From NCBI GenBank assembly GCA_043228905.1, contig JBHGNT010000017.1:17608001-17672000 (forward strand): DNA of 64,000 nt, written 5' to 3'. Positions 9,211 to 18,120 of the stretch are shown piece after piece. Positions within the stretch are counted from its first letter, which is position 1; each line of letters opens with the position of its first letter. Below the pieces are notes generated by a model, which saw nothing but the letters and a program-made list of their open reading frames with translations, ran no database searches and was not told the DNA's origin. The stretch comes from Azolla caroliniana (taxonomy: Eukaryota; Polypodiophyta). The position numbers were made by a program, and so were the translations under genes.

Positions 9211-9218
9211 TATAAATA
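9211..9218 (+). promoter_or_regulatory. TATA box of gypsy-E 5' LTR
   Basis: TATAAATA lies 32 nt upstream of the self-primer segment, the same spacing as in gypsy-A. Confidence 0.7.
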
Positions 9219-9242
9219 AGCGCATACATGTATTCTCAAATC

Positions 9243-9254
9243 AATTCGAATCAA
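9243..9254 (+). promoter_or_regulatory. Self-primer segment of gypsy-E
   Basis: AATTCGAATCAA is the perfect 12-nt reverse complement of 9373-9384. It sits where the RNA 5' end is expected from the TATA box. Confidence 0.75.
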
Positions 9255-9372
9255 CACCAGTCTTTAGCTCTCATTACATATCTTGTATCCATTCTCTTTC
9301 TTTCTCTATCTTATACATCCATTCTTCTCTATCCTTCTTCCATCACTCTATCTTTTATCCTTGGTTCTGACA

Positions 9373-9381
9373 GTTTGATTC

Positions 9382-9384
<3 letters not shown>
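9373..9384 (+). other. Self-priming primer-binding site of gypsy-E
   Basis: TTGATTCGAATT starts 2 nt after the LTR (spacer GT). A CT microsatellite (9385-9419) follows in the leader. Confidence 0.75.
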
Positions 9385-9421
<37 letters not shown>

Positions 9422-9446
9422 CCTCCTTTGTAACCATCCTGAAACC

Positions 9447-10610
9447 ATGGCTGCCATTAACTCAGAAGAATATCTCACCCTTGTTGCAGAAATGGAGAAC
9501 CTTAAATCCAAGTTCGCATCTCTTGAAGTAGAGAATCAATGTCTACTTGGGGATCTACAAAAGGTTACTATAGAGAAGCAACAACAACAAGAGGAGTTCA
9601 CGCGACGAGTGCAACAGTTAGAGTCGACAATCGTCGTGTTACAACAACAAAGGGTTGAAGGTCATGGACTTATCAAGGAGCCCAAAATTAGCCTCCCAGC
9701 TAAATTTGATGGGTCGAGGGCGCATTTCCGAGGTTTTTTGAATCAAGTACGGTTGGTGATTCAAATGCATCCCGCACGTTATCCAACAGATGCATCACGA
9801 GTCGGGCTAGTGGGCACTTTATTGACTGGCATAGCGTTGTCGTGGTTTGCTCCATTGCTAGAGACCAATTCTCCTCTACTGAATAATTTCGAGGAATTTA
9901 TCAAGGAATTTAAGGCTTGTTTCAGAGATACTGATGGGGCGAGAACAACTATCAACAAGATTCGTACACTTCGTCAAGGTGATCAACCAGCTTCAACATA
10001 TGCTGCCAATTTCCGTCTCATCGCAAGCGATATTCCTTGGGATGAACAAGCCCTAATGGAGCAATTCCGTTCAGGCCTTCGTAGTGATGTCAAAGACTTA
10101 CTTCTTACCTTCCCCGAGGATCCAAGGTCACTTACAGAAGCTATTAGTCAAGCAATACGGTGTGATAATCGCCTTTTTGAGCGTCGATGTGAGCGACAAC
10201 AACAAATAACAAGATCTAGATTCACACCAACTTATGCATCAGTAACGGCGCAATCATCCCCAGGGCAAATGTATAGCCCTGCTCCAACTCCAAGGCAAAC
10301 ACGTAGTCCAGTCCCAATGGATAGTCCTACACCCATGGAGATCGATATGACTCAACGACGAGGACCGTTGTCAGACGAAGAGAAGCGACGTCGTCGAGCA
10401 AACCATCTGTGCTTATATTGTGGAGGTCCAGGACATATAGCCATTCATTGCTCCCGTAGGCCAAGACGTCAGGTAAATCAAATTCACTATGACAATAAAA
10501 ATGAGTCCAACATTTTAGAAGTAGTTAGTGAATCTAATATTATGAATAATCCACCCTTGTTCAATAAATTTGAAGTCCTAAGCCAATTAGAAGAGGAGTC
10601 AAACGAATAA
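9447..10610 (+). CDS. gypsy-E Gag (capsid-nucleocapsid), 387 aa
   Basis: The start at 9447 (context ACCATGG) was chosen because the frame's earlier start codons lie inside the LTR. Residues about 5-75 form a Gln-rich coiled coil. The capsid core follows (KFDGSRAHFRGFLNQVRLVI ... GLVGTLLTGIALSWFAPLLE ... LRSDVKDLLLTFPEDP), similar to the Tf1/sushi and PEG10/RTL type of gag. Near the end is one CCHC knuckle (CLYCGGPGHIAIHC). Gag should assemble cytoplasmic particles and bind element RNA. The pol frame overlaps its last 37 bases in the -1 frame, so pol is probably made by frameshifting, though I see no standard slippery heptamer. Confidence 0.93.
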   Translation: MAAINSEEYLTLVAEMENLKSKFASLEVENQCLLGDLQKVTIEKQQQQEEFTRRVQQLESTIVVLQQQRVEGHGLIKEPKISLPAKFDGSRAHFRGFLNQVRLVIQMHPARYPTDASRVGLVGTLLTGIALSWFAPLLETNSPLLNNFEEFIKEFKACFRDTDGARTTINKIRTLRQGDQPASTYAANFRLIASDIPWDEQALMEQFRSGLRSDVKDLLLTFPEDPRSLTEAISQAIRCDNRLFERRCERQQQITRSRFTPTYASVTAQSSPGQMYSPAPTPRQTRSPVPMDSPTPMEIDMTQRRGPLSDEEKRRRRANHLCLYCGGPGHIAIHCSRRPRRQVNQIHYDNKNESNILEVVSESNIMNNPPLFNKFEVLSQLEEESNE

Positions 10611-13600
10611 GTCCGGCCAAAATAGGAGCCATTTGGTTGGACAACCCTAGATATGTACAACCTAGTGTGGGTTCCATTTCTTCCAAGCATGTTAGTAGAG
10701 TCTTCTCAGCCCTAGTACAAGTTAGGACACCCAGTTGTCAACTTCAAGTCCAAGCCCTCTTAGATACTGGAGCCAATTCTTGTTTCATGGATAGAGATTT
10801 TGCCCAAAAACACCAAATATCCTTGCATACACTTCCTTGTCCAGTTTCCGTAGTAGTGATTGATGGACGCCCCATAGCTTCCGGGAAGATATTTGAAGAG
10901 TCTGAGCCAATACACATACTCTTGGGTGATTTAGGATGTGTAGTTTCCTTTAACATAATCCGTAGTCCTGAGCATCCAATTGTCCTCGGTTTGCCATGGT
11001 TCGAGCTACATAACCCTAGAATCGATTGGAGGAAGCGAGAAATTAGCTGCCCTTTAGCAGAGAATATCATTCTCAAGGATCGAACTCGGGATTATCCTCC
11101 CAAAGTATATAGTTCTACCGATGCACCATATCCTTCTCATCAAATTTCAGCCATCACATTGCATCAATTGCACCAAGTGGGAGGCAAGGAGGACCTTTTC
11201 TTATTTGCAGTATCAGTGACACCTTCTAGTGTCACTCAAGGGAATTCAGACATCCAAATTCCCAAAAAATATCAAGACAATGCTGATGTTTTCGACAAAG
11301 TCAAAGCTAGTGTTCTTCCAAAGCATCGGCCGTACGACTGTCCTATTGATCTCCAACCAGGAAAAGAGCCTCCGTGGGGTCCGATTTACAATTTATCGCC
11401 CACTGAGCTTGAGGTTCTTCGAGAATACATCGAGGAAAATCTTGCACATGGGTTTATTCGACATTCAAAGTCTCCAACTGGTGCTCCTATCTTTTTTGTG
11501 AAGAAAAAGGACGGCTCCCTTCGTTTGGTTGTGGACTATCGAGGCTTAAATAAAGTCACCATAAGGAATAGGTATGCTTTACCTTTAATCTCCAATCTCT
11601 TAGAACGCATTGGTGGGGCAAAGCATTTTACCAAAATTGATCTAAGGGGTGCATATAATCTTGTTCGAATTCGGCTGGGAGATGAGTGGAAAACAGCGTT
11701 TCGTACTCGGTATGGTCATTTCGAGTATACAGTCATGCCTTTCGGGCTCACAAATGCACCTGCCGTATTCCAACATATGGCAAATGACATCTTCCGGGAT
11801 TTCTTGGATATTTTTCTAATCATCTACCTAGATGATCTATTGATTTACTCTAAAACACAGGGGGAGCATGATATACATCTGCGGCAAGTACTTGAACGCC
11901 TAAGGAAGTATGGTCTTTACGCCAAACTTGAGAAATGCAGTTTTGATTGCAAACAAGTTGAATTTTTGGGATACACTATTTCATCCCAGGGTGTTTTCAT
12001 GGACCCGGCAAAAGTCCAAACAATATTGGAATGGAAACCCCCATGCTCAGTTCGGGATGTCCAGTGTTTCCTCGGATTTGCGAACTTCTATCGCAAATTC
12101 ATACATAATTATTCAAGCATTGTGTTGCCCCTTACTCAACTCACCAAGAAAAATCAAGCATTTTTTTGGAGTATCGAAGCGGACAAGGCTTTTACGCAGC
12201 TGAAAGAGGCATTCACATCAACACCCATCCTAGCACATATTGATCCTGAAAAGCCATTTACTATTGAGGCGGATGCATCAGACTTTGCATTGGGGAGTAT
12301 CCTATCACAACCAGGCGAGGACGGGCAGATACATCCAGTCGCGTTTCACTCGAGAAAGTTTACTGTTTCGGAGATAAACTATGAGGTGCATGACAAGGAG
12401 TTACTAGCTGTGGTCGACTCATTCGAGCAATGGCGTCATTTTCTAGAAGGATCACCTCATCAGATTATCATTTATAGTGATCACAAAAATCTCACATATT
12501 TTCAAACAGCTCGAGTATTAAATAGACGACAAGCTCGGTGGGCCCAATTTCTAACGCGTTTCGATTTCAAGATCATTTTTCGCCCCGGAAAACAACAAAG
12601 GAAAGCAGATGCTCTGTCTCGGCGTTCGTATCTAGCCCTTCGACCTGGAGATCCGGCCTTTGACAATCAAAAGCAAACTCTCCTCGGGCCATCAAAGCTA
12701 CAGGTAACAACAATTTATGTCACACCACTTGATTCTACCCTTCTTGACACTATTCGGCAACAACTTCATTCGGATGATTTTGCTAAGGATGTCTTAGCCC
12801 ACTGTGGTTCAAGTCGTCCATCTTGCTCCACATTGCCAGGGTCATCTCAACATTATCAGGACTTCAAGTGGCAAGATGGTTTACTCTTCTACAAGAATCT
12901 CCTTTACGTCCCCGACGGATCACCCCGACTTCAAGTGTTGGAACATTGTCATGATGCCCCCATGGCTGGACATTTTGGTATTTCCAAGACCATTGAGCTG
13001 GTGAAACGTTCATTTTGGTGGCCTCACTTGCAAAAATTTGTCGAAGATTATGTTCGCACTTGTGACACCTGTTGTCGCGCCAAAATACCCCGGCATCACC
13101 CTTATGGCTTACTACAACCATTACCCCCTCCCAACAAGCCATGGCAGTCTATTTCTATGGATTTCATTACGGATCTGCCACCTTCCAAAGGCTTTGATAC
13201 TATTTTAACAGTAGTGGATCGGTTCACCAAGATGGCACATTTTGTACCATGTGTAAAGACCATCAATAGTGAAGAAACTGCAGATCTCATTATGCGTGAA
13301 GTGTTTCGCCATCATGGTCTCCCGAATGATATTATTAGCGATCGAGGTCCTCAATTTATCTCACACTTTTGGAAGCACCTATGGGCAGGCCTCAAAATCT
13401 CTTGCAAACTCTCTTCGGCTTATCATCCACAAACTGACGGACAAACAGAGCGCACAAATCAAACGCTCGAGCAATATCTTCGATGTTTCATTAGTTATCA
13501 ACAAGATGATTGGAGTAAAATTTTACATCTTGCCGAGTTTGCATACAACAACACGGTCCACTCTTCTACCAAAGTTACACCTTTCTTTGCCTACACCGGC

Positions 13601-14215
13601 AACCACCCTCGATGGTGTATACTGGATCTTCCCGAGGTGTCACGAAACCCTAGTGCGGCGCATCACCTCCACCGACTACAACAAATCCAGTTCGAGTTAT
13701 CGTCACATCTTCAGAAAGCGCAAGCACACCATAAGACCAATGCCGATCGACATCGTCTTAAGTCTCCGTTTAAGGTTGGTGACCGTGTATGGTTGCTTCG
13801 TCGTCACATCAAGACTACCCGACCGTGTGCTAAGCTTGACTATCAACGCTTAGGTCCTTTTGTCATCACGGCGCAGATTAATGATGCAACATTTCGTCTT
13901 AACCTTCCTGCACATATGCGGCTTCACCCTGTCTTTCATAGCTCTCTTTTGGAACCTTGCCACATCTCTTTAATTCCTAATCGTGTCTTGCCACCACCGC
14001 CTTCTATACAACTTGTGGACGGCCCCGAATACGAGGTAGCTGCTATTCTCGATTCTAAGATTGTGTGCAATAAGCTTTATTATCTAGTTGATTGGCTTGG
14101 TTATCCTCCGAGTGAGATCGCACTTGGGAACCCATTGATAACATTTGTAATGTTGAAGCTCTGGTCAACGACTTCCATCGTCACTATCCAAACAAGCCCG
14201 GCCCAACAATGTTAA
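10574..14215 (+). CDS. gypsy-E Pol (protease-RT-RNase H-integrase-chromodomain start)
   Basis: The open frame begins after a TGA at 10571 and has no obvious ATG start (the first in-frame alternative is TTG at 10637), fitting -1 frameshift expression. In order it has aspartic protease (LLDTGANSCFMD), RT with YLDDLLIYS, RNase H ([11 protein letters not shown] ... DHKNLTYF), integrase zinc segment (HCHDAPMAGHFG ... CDTC), the DDE core (MDFITDLPP, SDRGPQFIS, HPQTDGQTERTNQTLEQ), a GPF module (LGPFVITAQ) and a chromodomain start (YEVAAILDSKIVCNKLYYLV). Near 14115-14122 one base appears lost; the alternative frame continues as TWEPIDNICNVEALV. The product therefore ends with an aberrant tail, and the chromodomain, thought to steer integration to heterochromatin, is broken. 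Confidence 0.93.
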   Translation, partial: SPKPIRRGVKRISPAKIGAIWLDNPRYVQPSVGSISSKHVSRVFSALVQVRTPSCQLQVQALLDTGANSCFMDRDFAQKHQISLHTLPCPVSVVVIDGRPIASGKIFEESEPIHILLGDLGCVVSFNIIRSPEHPIVLGLPWFELHNPRIDWRKREISCPLAENIILKDRTRDYPPKVYSSTDAPYPSHQISAITLHQLHQVGGKEDLFLFAVSVTPSSVTQGNSDIQIPKKYQDNADVFDKVKASVLPKHRPYDCPIDLQPGKEPPWGPIYNLSPTELEVLREYIEENLAHGFIRHSKSPTGAPIFFVKKKDGSLRLVVDYRGLNKVTIRNRYALPLISNLLERIGGAKHFTKIDLRGAYNLVRIRLGDEWKTAFRTRYGHFEYTVMPFGLTNAPAVFQHMANDIFRDFLDIFLIIYLDDLLIYSKTQGEHDIHLRQVLERLRKYGLYAKLEKCSFDCKQVEFLGYTISSQGVFMDPAKVQTILEWKPPCSVRDVQCFLGFANFYRKFIHNYSSIVLPLTQLTKKNQAFFWSIEADKAFTQLKEAFTSTPILAHIDPEKPFTIEADASDFALGSILSQPGEDGQIHPVAFHSRKFTVSEINYEVHDKELLAVVDSFEQWRHFLEGSPHQIIIYSDHKNLTYFQTARVLNRRQARWAQFLTRFDFKIIFRPGKQQRKADALSRRSYLALRPGDPAFDNQKQTLLGPSKLQVTTIYVTPLDSTLLDTIRQQLHSDDFAKDVLAHCGSSRPSCSTLPGSSQHYQDFKWQDGLLFYKNLLYVPDGSPRLQVLEHCHDAPMAGHFGISKTIELVKRSFWWPHLQKFVEDYVRTCDTCCRAKIPRHHPYGLLQPLPPPNKPWQSISMDFITDLPPSKGFDTILTVVDRFTKMAHFVPCVKTINSEETADLIMREVFRHHGLPNDIISDRGPQFISHFWKHLWAGLKISCKLSSAYHPQTDGQTERTNQTLEQYLRCFISYQQDDWSKILHLAEFAYNNTVHSSTKVTPFFAYTGNHPRWCILDLPEVSRNPSAAHHLHRLQQIQFELSSHLQKAQAHHKTNADRHRLKSPFKVGDRVWLLRRHIKTTRPCAKLDYQRLGPFVITAQINDATFRLNLPAHMRLHPVFHSSLLEPCHISLIPNRVLPPPPSIQLVDGPEYEVAAILDSKIVCNKLYYLVDWLGYPPSEIALGNPLITFVMLKLWSTTSIVTIQTSPAQQC

Positions 14216-14237
14216 CGCCGACTTCCACTCGGCGTTC

Positions 14238-14252
14238 TCGAAGGAGGGATAG
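14238..14252 (+). other. Polypurine tract of gypsy-E
   Basis: CGAAGGAGGGATAG directly precedes the 3' LTR and is the expected primer for plus-strand DNA synthesis. Confidence 0.8.
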
Positions 14253-14661
14253 TGTCATGAACACATGACCATTATGGCGTCACACGGACTTGAACCTCGA
14301 ACCTTGTAATTCATACTTGAAAACCTCAACCATTAAGATAGCTTATTGTTATATGAAACAATAAAAGCTACTTCTTGTATTACATTGATTATTGTAAAAA
14401 CTCTAGATTATTCTAGAATGTTCTAGAATGTCCTAGAGCATTCTAGGTCTAAAACATTCTAGAACATTCTAGAAATCTCTAAGCTATTCTATAGGAACCT
14501 ATAAATAAGCGCATACATGTATTCTCAAATCAATTCGAATCAACACCAGTCTTTAGCTCTCATTACATATCTTGTATCCATTCTCTTTCTTTCTTTATCT
14601 TATACATCCATTCTTCTCTATCCTTCTTCCATCACTCTATCTTTTATCCTTGGTTCTGACA
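14253..14661 (+). repeat. 3' LTR of gypsy-E
   Basis: It is nearly identical to 8964-9370, including the antisense tRNA-like block (14274-14349), both heat-shock-type arrays (about 14411-14428 and 14457-14474) and the TATA box (14500-14507). Visible differences are single-base changes and small indels. Confidence 0.95.
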
Positions 14662-14974
14662 TCTACCTTTTGAACGACAGGGTACATGCAAGCAACACGC
14701 GAAGATTGCTCGACACGAATTTCGGACGAGGTGGCATGAAGAGGCTAATGGAAGAAGCTGTGGCCCGGCAAGTCGAAGCCATCCACTATTCGGCTTCGGC
14801 CGGCATACGGGTAGGGGAGAAGACGAGCAAACCCCGATTCCAAATCTGGGTTTTGGACGGTCATTCTCGAGACCTTGTCTGGAGGAAGGTTGTAGAAGGA
14901 GGAAGCGGAGCACGGAGAAGAACGTGTTCGCGAAGTTACCAAGTGGAGTGACCCCGTTGAAGAAAGCACCGGCT

Positions 14975-17900
14975 TTGTGGAGGCCGCGTGCAGAAACTAC
15001 GAAGCCCTTATCGACGAAAGGCGACCGGGAAAACCCGGGGGAGCGGGCTCATTGGGGAGGCAGGACACACGAAGTGCAACCAAAAAGCACGATGCCGCTC
15101 TGACCGAATCCCAGGAGAAGGAGAAGGGCAGGATGCCGAGATTCCGCTTAAGCTCGGAGATAGAGAAAACGACGGACCTACAAAAGGTTCTAGAGGAGTG
15201 AGTTCTTGATAGTCGCATAGAACTCATGCTTAGGGAAGTGCTCGACATAGCAAGAAGGGAGTTCCATGACAACATCGTGGACCTTGTGAAGAGGAAGCGT
15301 CTCACAACGGAACCAGAGCCCGAGAAGCCGGTGGAGGTAAGGGTGGCACTCCTCGATGAGATAGCCGTGGAAGACGAGCTCGTGGAGAGCCACTACGCCA
15401 AACCGCACTGGGAAAGAGCTACTACAGAAACCCTGGTTCGTATCGGGAATGTCAAGGAACTGGTGGTGGCGTTAATCGACCACGGGTTGGAAATTAACCT
15501 GATGTCCATGGACTTCTACAAAAAGGGGAATTGGCTGATCAATACCAAACATGGGTGGAAGATACGCGTGGCTACAAGAGCCACGAAAGTGTTACACAGG
15601 GCTTGCCCGAACGTTAGGGTGAGCGTCGGGGAACGAATAAAGGGGGTCGCTACCGACCCCAGCTTGCGGGATCTGATTGGCATAGGGCATCATTTCACCA
15701 ACAAAACGCTACGAGAGTTGAAGATCGGTGGGGGTGGCTTCCTACTACCGGCGGAAGAGGATTGGTTCAGAAGGATGCTCAAAAGGCACGAGAAGGCCTT
15801 TACATTCTCACCAGGAGAGATCGGGTGCGTCGACCCGACCATCGTCGAGCCAATGGTAATCTTTACAGTGCCGCACGTACCATGGAGCCTCAAGCCAATC
15901 CAAGTACTGAGGGCTCACATGCCGATGCTGATGGAGCTCCTTAAACAGAAAGTAGAGTTGGGCACCTTCGAACCGTCGAGTGCCCCCTATTCTGACCGGT
16001 GGTTTACGGTACCGAAGAAGAACGGTACGTTGCGGTTCATCTAGAACTTACAACCGGTCAACAAAGTGACCATCCACAATACGGGAGTCGGACCGTCGAT
16101 CGATGAGTTCGCAGAAGCCTTCGTTGGAAGGTCCATATACTCGGTCGGAGACCTTTACTCAGGATACGACCAATTCCAGCTGGTCGTGGAAAGCAAGGAC
16201 ATCGCGACGATGTGAACCCCTCTCGGTCTAGTTCGGATGTGCACCTTACCACAACGAGGAACCAACTCGGTTGCACATATGGTGAATGGTATGAACAGAG
16301 TTCTGAGGGATTGCATTCCGGACATCACCATGCCTTTCCTGGACGACATCCCTATCAAGGGGTGTCCGAAGGAAACCAAGGATGAGTCGATCGGTGCGGA
16401 CGGGTGCCGAAGGTTTGTCACGGACCACATTGCCGATTGCGAAAAGATACTACAGAGGCTTGAAGGCACGCGGCTTACCTTCTCGGGAGAGAAGTCGGCC
16501 TTCGGGCAACAAGAGATATTAGTGGTTGGCCACCTATGTGGGCCGTACGGCCGGAAGCCATCGCCGACCAAGGTAGAGGCCATCTCGGCAATGAAGGAGG
16601 AGTGCGGATCCGTCACAGAGGTCCGACGATTCTTAGGAGCATGCGCCTTCTACCACATATGGATCCCTCATTACATGCACGTCGCAGAACCACTCTACGG
16701 CCTGCTAAAGAAGAGCAAAAGATTCGCATGGACGAAAGAACATACGGAGGCGGTTCGGAAGCTAAAGCGAGTGCTTATCGCGGCACTGGCTTTGCACAAA
16801 GCGAAATACGCATCGAGTACTCCGGTCTACATCTCAGTGGACACCAGCTCGACCGGGATCGGATGGGTCGTAAATCAAGAGGACAAATAAGGCACGCGCT
16901 TCCCTATCCGGTTCGGTGCGAAGGTACTAAGTGAACGACAGCGAGGATACACCCACGTCAAGCGTGAGCTGTGGGGTATTGTTTCGGCGGTTAAGGTCGA
17001 CAAAGACTACTTAATCAGGGCGGAAGTAATTATAGAAACGGATTGCTTGCCGATTCTCGATATGGTCTCCGGGTGCGCGACTCCCGACCTGGCCATGCTC
17101 AGGTGGATTGCGTACATCAAGTCCCTGAACCCGGAGATACGACACATCTCGGGTAAAGACAACGCCATGGCCGACATGCTTTCTAGAGCAAGGTTCGAGG
17201 ACGAGGACGACATGGTATCGGAGAACGAAGAAGTCGGCGCAGACTTCTTAAAATCGGCGAGGATGAATTTATAAAGACGAAGCACTCCGCCAGTGAATGA
17301 ATTCGACGAAGACGGCTACGACAAGGAATGACTTCTAATAGGGAAGTTTTTGAAGACAATGACGACGGACGCCACAATGACTAAGGAGGAGGCCGGACAG
17401 TTCCGGAAGAAGGCGTACTGATATTTCCTACGGAATGGGAAAATCTGGAGGGTCCCAAAAAGGCGAAACGACATGCTGCTCCAAGTAATAGCGCGGACGG
17501 ATGACCAACAGAAGCTGATGTCAGAGTTCCACGAGGGCCCTTGGTCTGGACACCGGGGTACATGGGCTACATTCGAGAAGTTAAAGGGAAAATACTGGTG
17601 GCCAGGCATGTACAAGAGTGTGCACGACTTCGTGTCTACGTGCGAAAGCTGCCAGATGCACTCGGTGGTTCGAAACCGCGACGAACTACACCCGACTTAT
17701 CCTCCGACCGTGCACTTCAAGTGGATGGTTGACTTAGCTACGATGCCGATGGGCGAAGGGCAGAAGCGATACCTAGTGTTGGCTAGAGAGGACCTAACCA
17801 ACCAGGTAGAGGGACGAGCACTAACGAACAAGACCACCGTGGTAGTATGTAAGTTTCTGATCGAGGATGTCGTATGCCGATATGGGTGCGTGGGGAAGTG

Positions 17901-17982
17901 GATAAAAACCTTCAAGAGATGGAACGAGGAGGAACCAGACCCGGGTGCCGGAAGCGCCAGCTCAGGAGAGGAGGACGAGTAA
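14975..17982 (+). pseudogene. gypsy-B pol with nonsense changes and deleted integrase core
   Basis: The segments read in order: protease with DHG (VVALIDHGLEINLMSMDF), RT (FLDDIPIKGC), RNase H (ISVDTSSTGIGWVV), integrase zinc region (HRGTWATFEKLKGKYWW ... CESCQMHS) and the start of the core. Stops occur at about 15199, 16041, 16213, 16888, 17272, 17329 and 17419. Comparison with gypsy-C shows several are CGA to TGA or CAG to TAG. After RYGCVGK the frame jumps to WIKTFKRWNEEE, so roughly 480 bp covering the last catalytic residues and the C-terminus are missing relative to gypsy-C. It is non-functional. Confidence 0.87.
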
Positions 17983-18040
17983 CCGATGGCCCGGAATCCT
18001 CCACTAAACTCACTATCTGGCACATACCGGAGGATGTGTG

Positions 18041-18056
18041 GTTTGGTGGGGGTGGA
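18041..18056 (+). other. Polypurine tract of gypsy-B
   Basis: GTTTGGTGGGGGTGGA directly precedes the 3' LTR. An almost identical tract precedes the LTR of gypsy-C. Confidence 0.75.
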
Positions 18057-18120
18057 TGTCGTGAGGATTCCGGGCCATAGGTAGAAACAAAGTGAAATGC
18101 ACAGGAACACCGGTTTACGC
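18057..18120 (+). repeat. 3' LTR of gypsy-B, left piece
   Basis: It matches the start of the gypsy-B 5' LTR (TGTCGTGA(A/G)GATTCCGGGCC) and lacks the solo LTR found there. The piece stops at GGTTTACGC, where gypsy-C begins; the LTR resumes at 23074. Confidence 0.88.

Larger units (their letters stand above)
8964..9370 (+). repeat. 5' LTR of gypsy-E
   Basis: It begins TGTCATGAACACATG and ends TTGGTTCTGACA. From left to right it holds a tRNA-like block (antisense), two heat-shock-type arrays, a TATA box and the self-primer. Confidence 0.95.
8964..14661 (+). mobile_element. Ty3/gypsy chromovirus 'gypsy-E', nearly intact
   Basis: It is 5698 bp with LTRs of 407 and 409 bp that differ at only a few positions, and a perfect 5-bp TSD (TCTAC at 8959-8963 and 14662-14666). 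Gag is open throughout, and pol is open to a single frameshift in the chromodomain. It carries heat-shock-type elements, an antisense tRNA-like block and a self-priming pair. It is inserted in gypsy-B gag, in the same direction as gypsy-A and B. The condition of the LTRs makes it one of the youngest elements here. Confidence 0.95.
8031..14950 (+). pseudogene. gypsy-B gag, split by gypsy-E and by stops
   Basis: The frame from 8031 reads AIEATIGKIGRFGGKDATSYLEAYKSEM, continues past stops at about 8361 and 8700, and reaches a CCHC knuckle (CVWCDATGHAQREC) near 8890-8930. Gypsy-E interrupts it at 8964; after the TSD the same protein resumes at 14667 (LLNDRVHASNTRRLL) and runs to a stop at about 14950. 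The residues make a retroviral-type capsid followed by a nucleic-acid-binding knuckle. It is inactive. Confidence 0.8.

Noticed and set aside
9228-9446. Upstream extension of gypsy-E Gag
   Set aside because: The frame is open into the LTR, but these codons are LTR and leader sequence, including a CT microsatellite. ATG 9447 has good context and matches the start of the gypsy-F gag.
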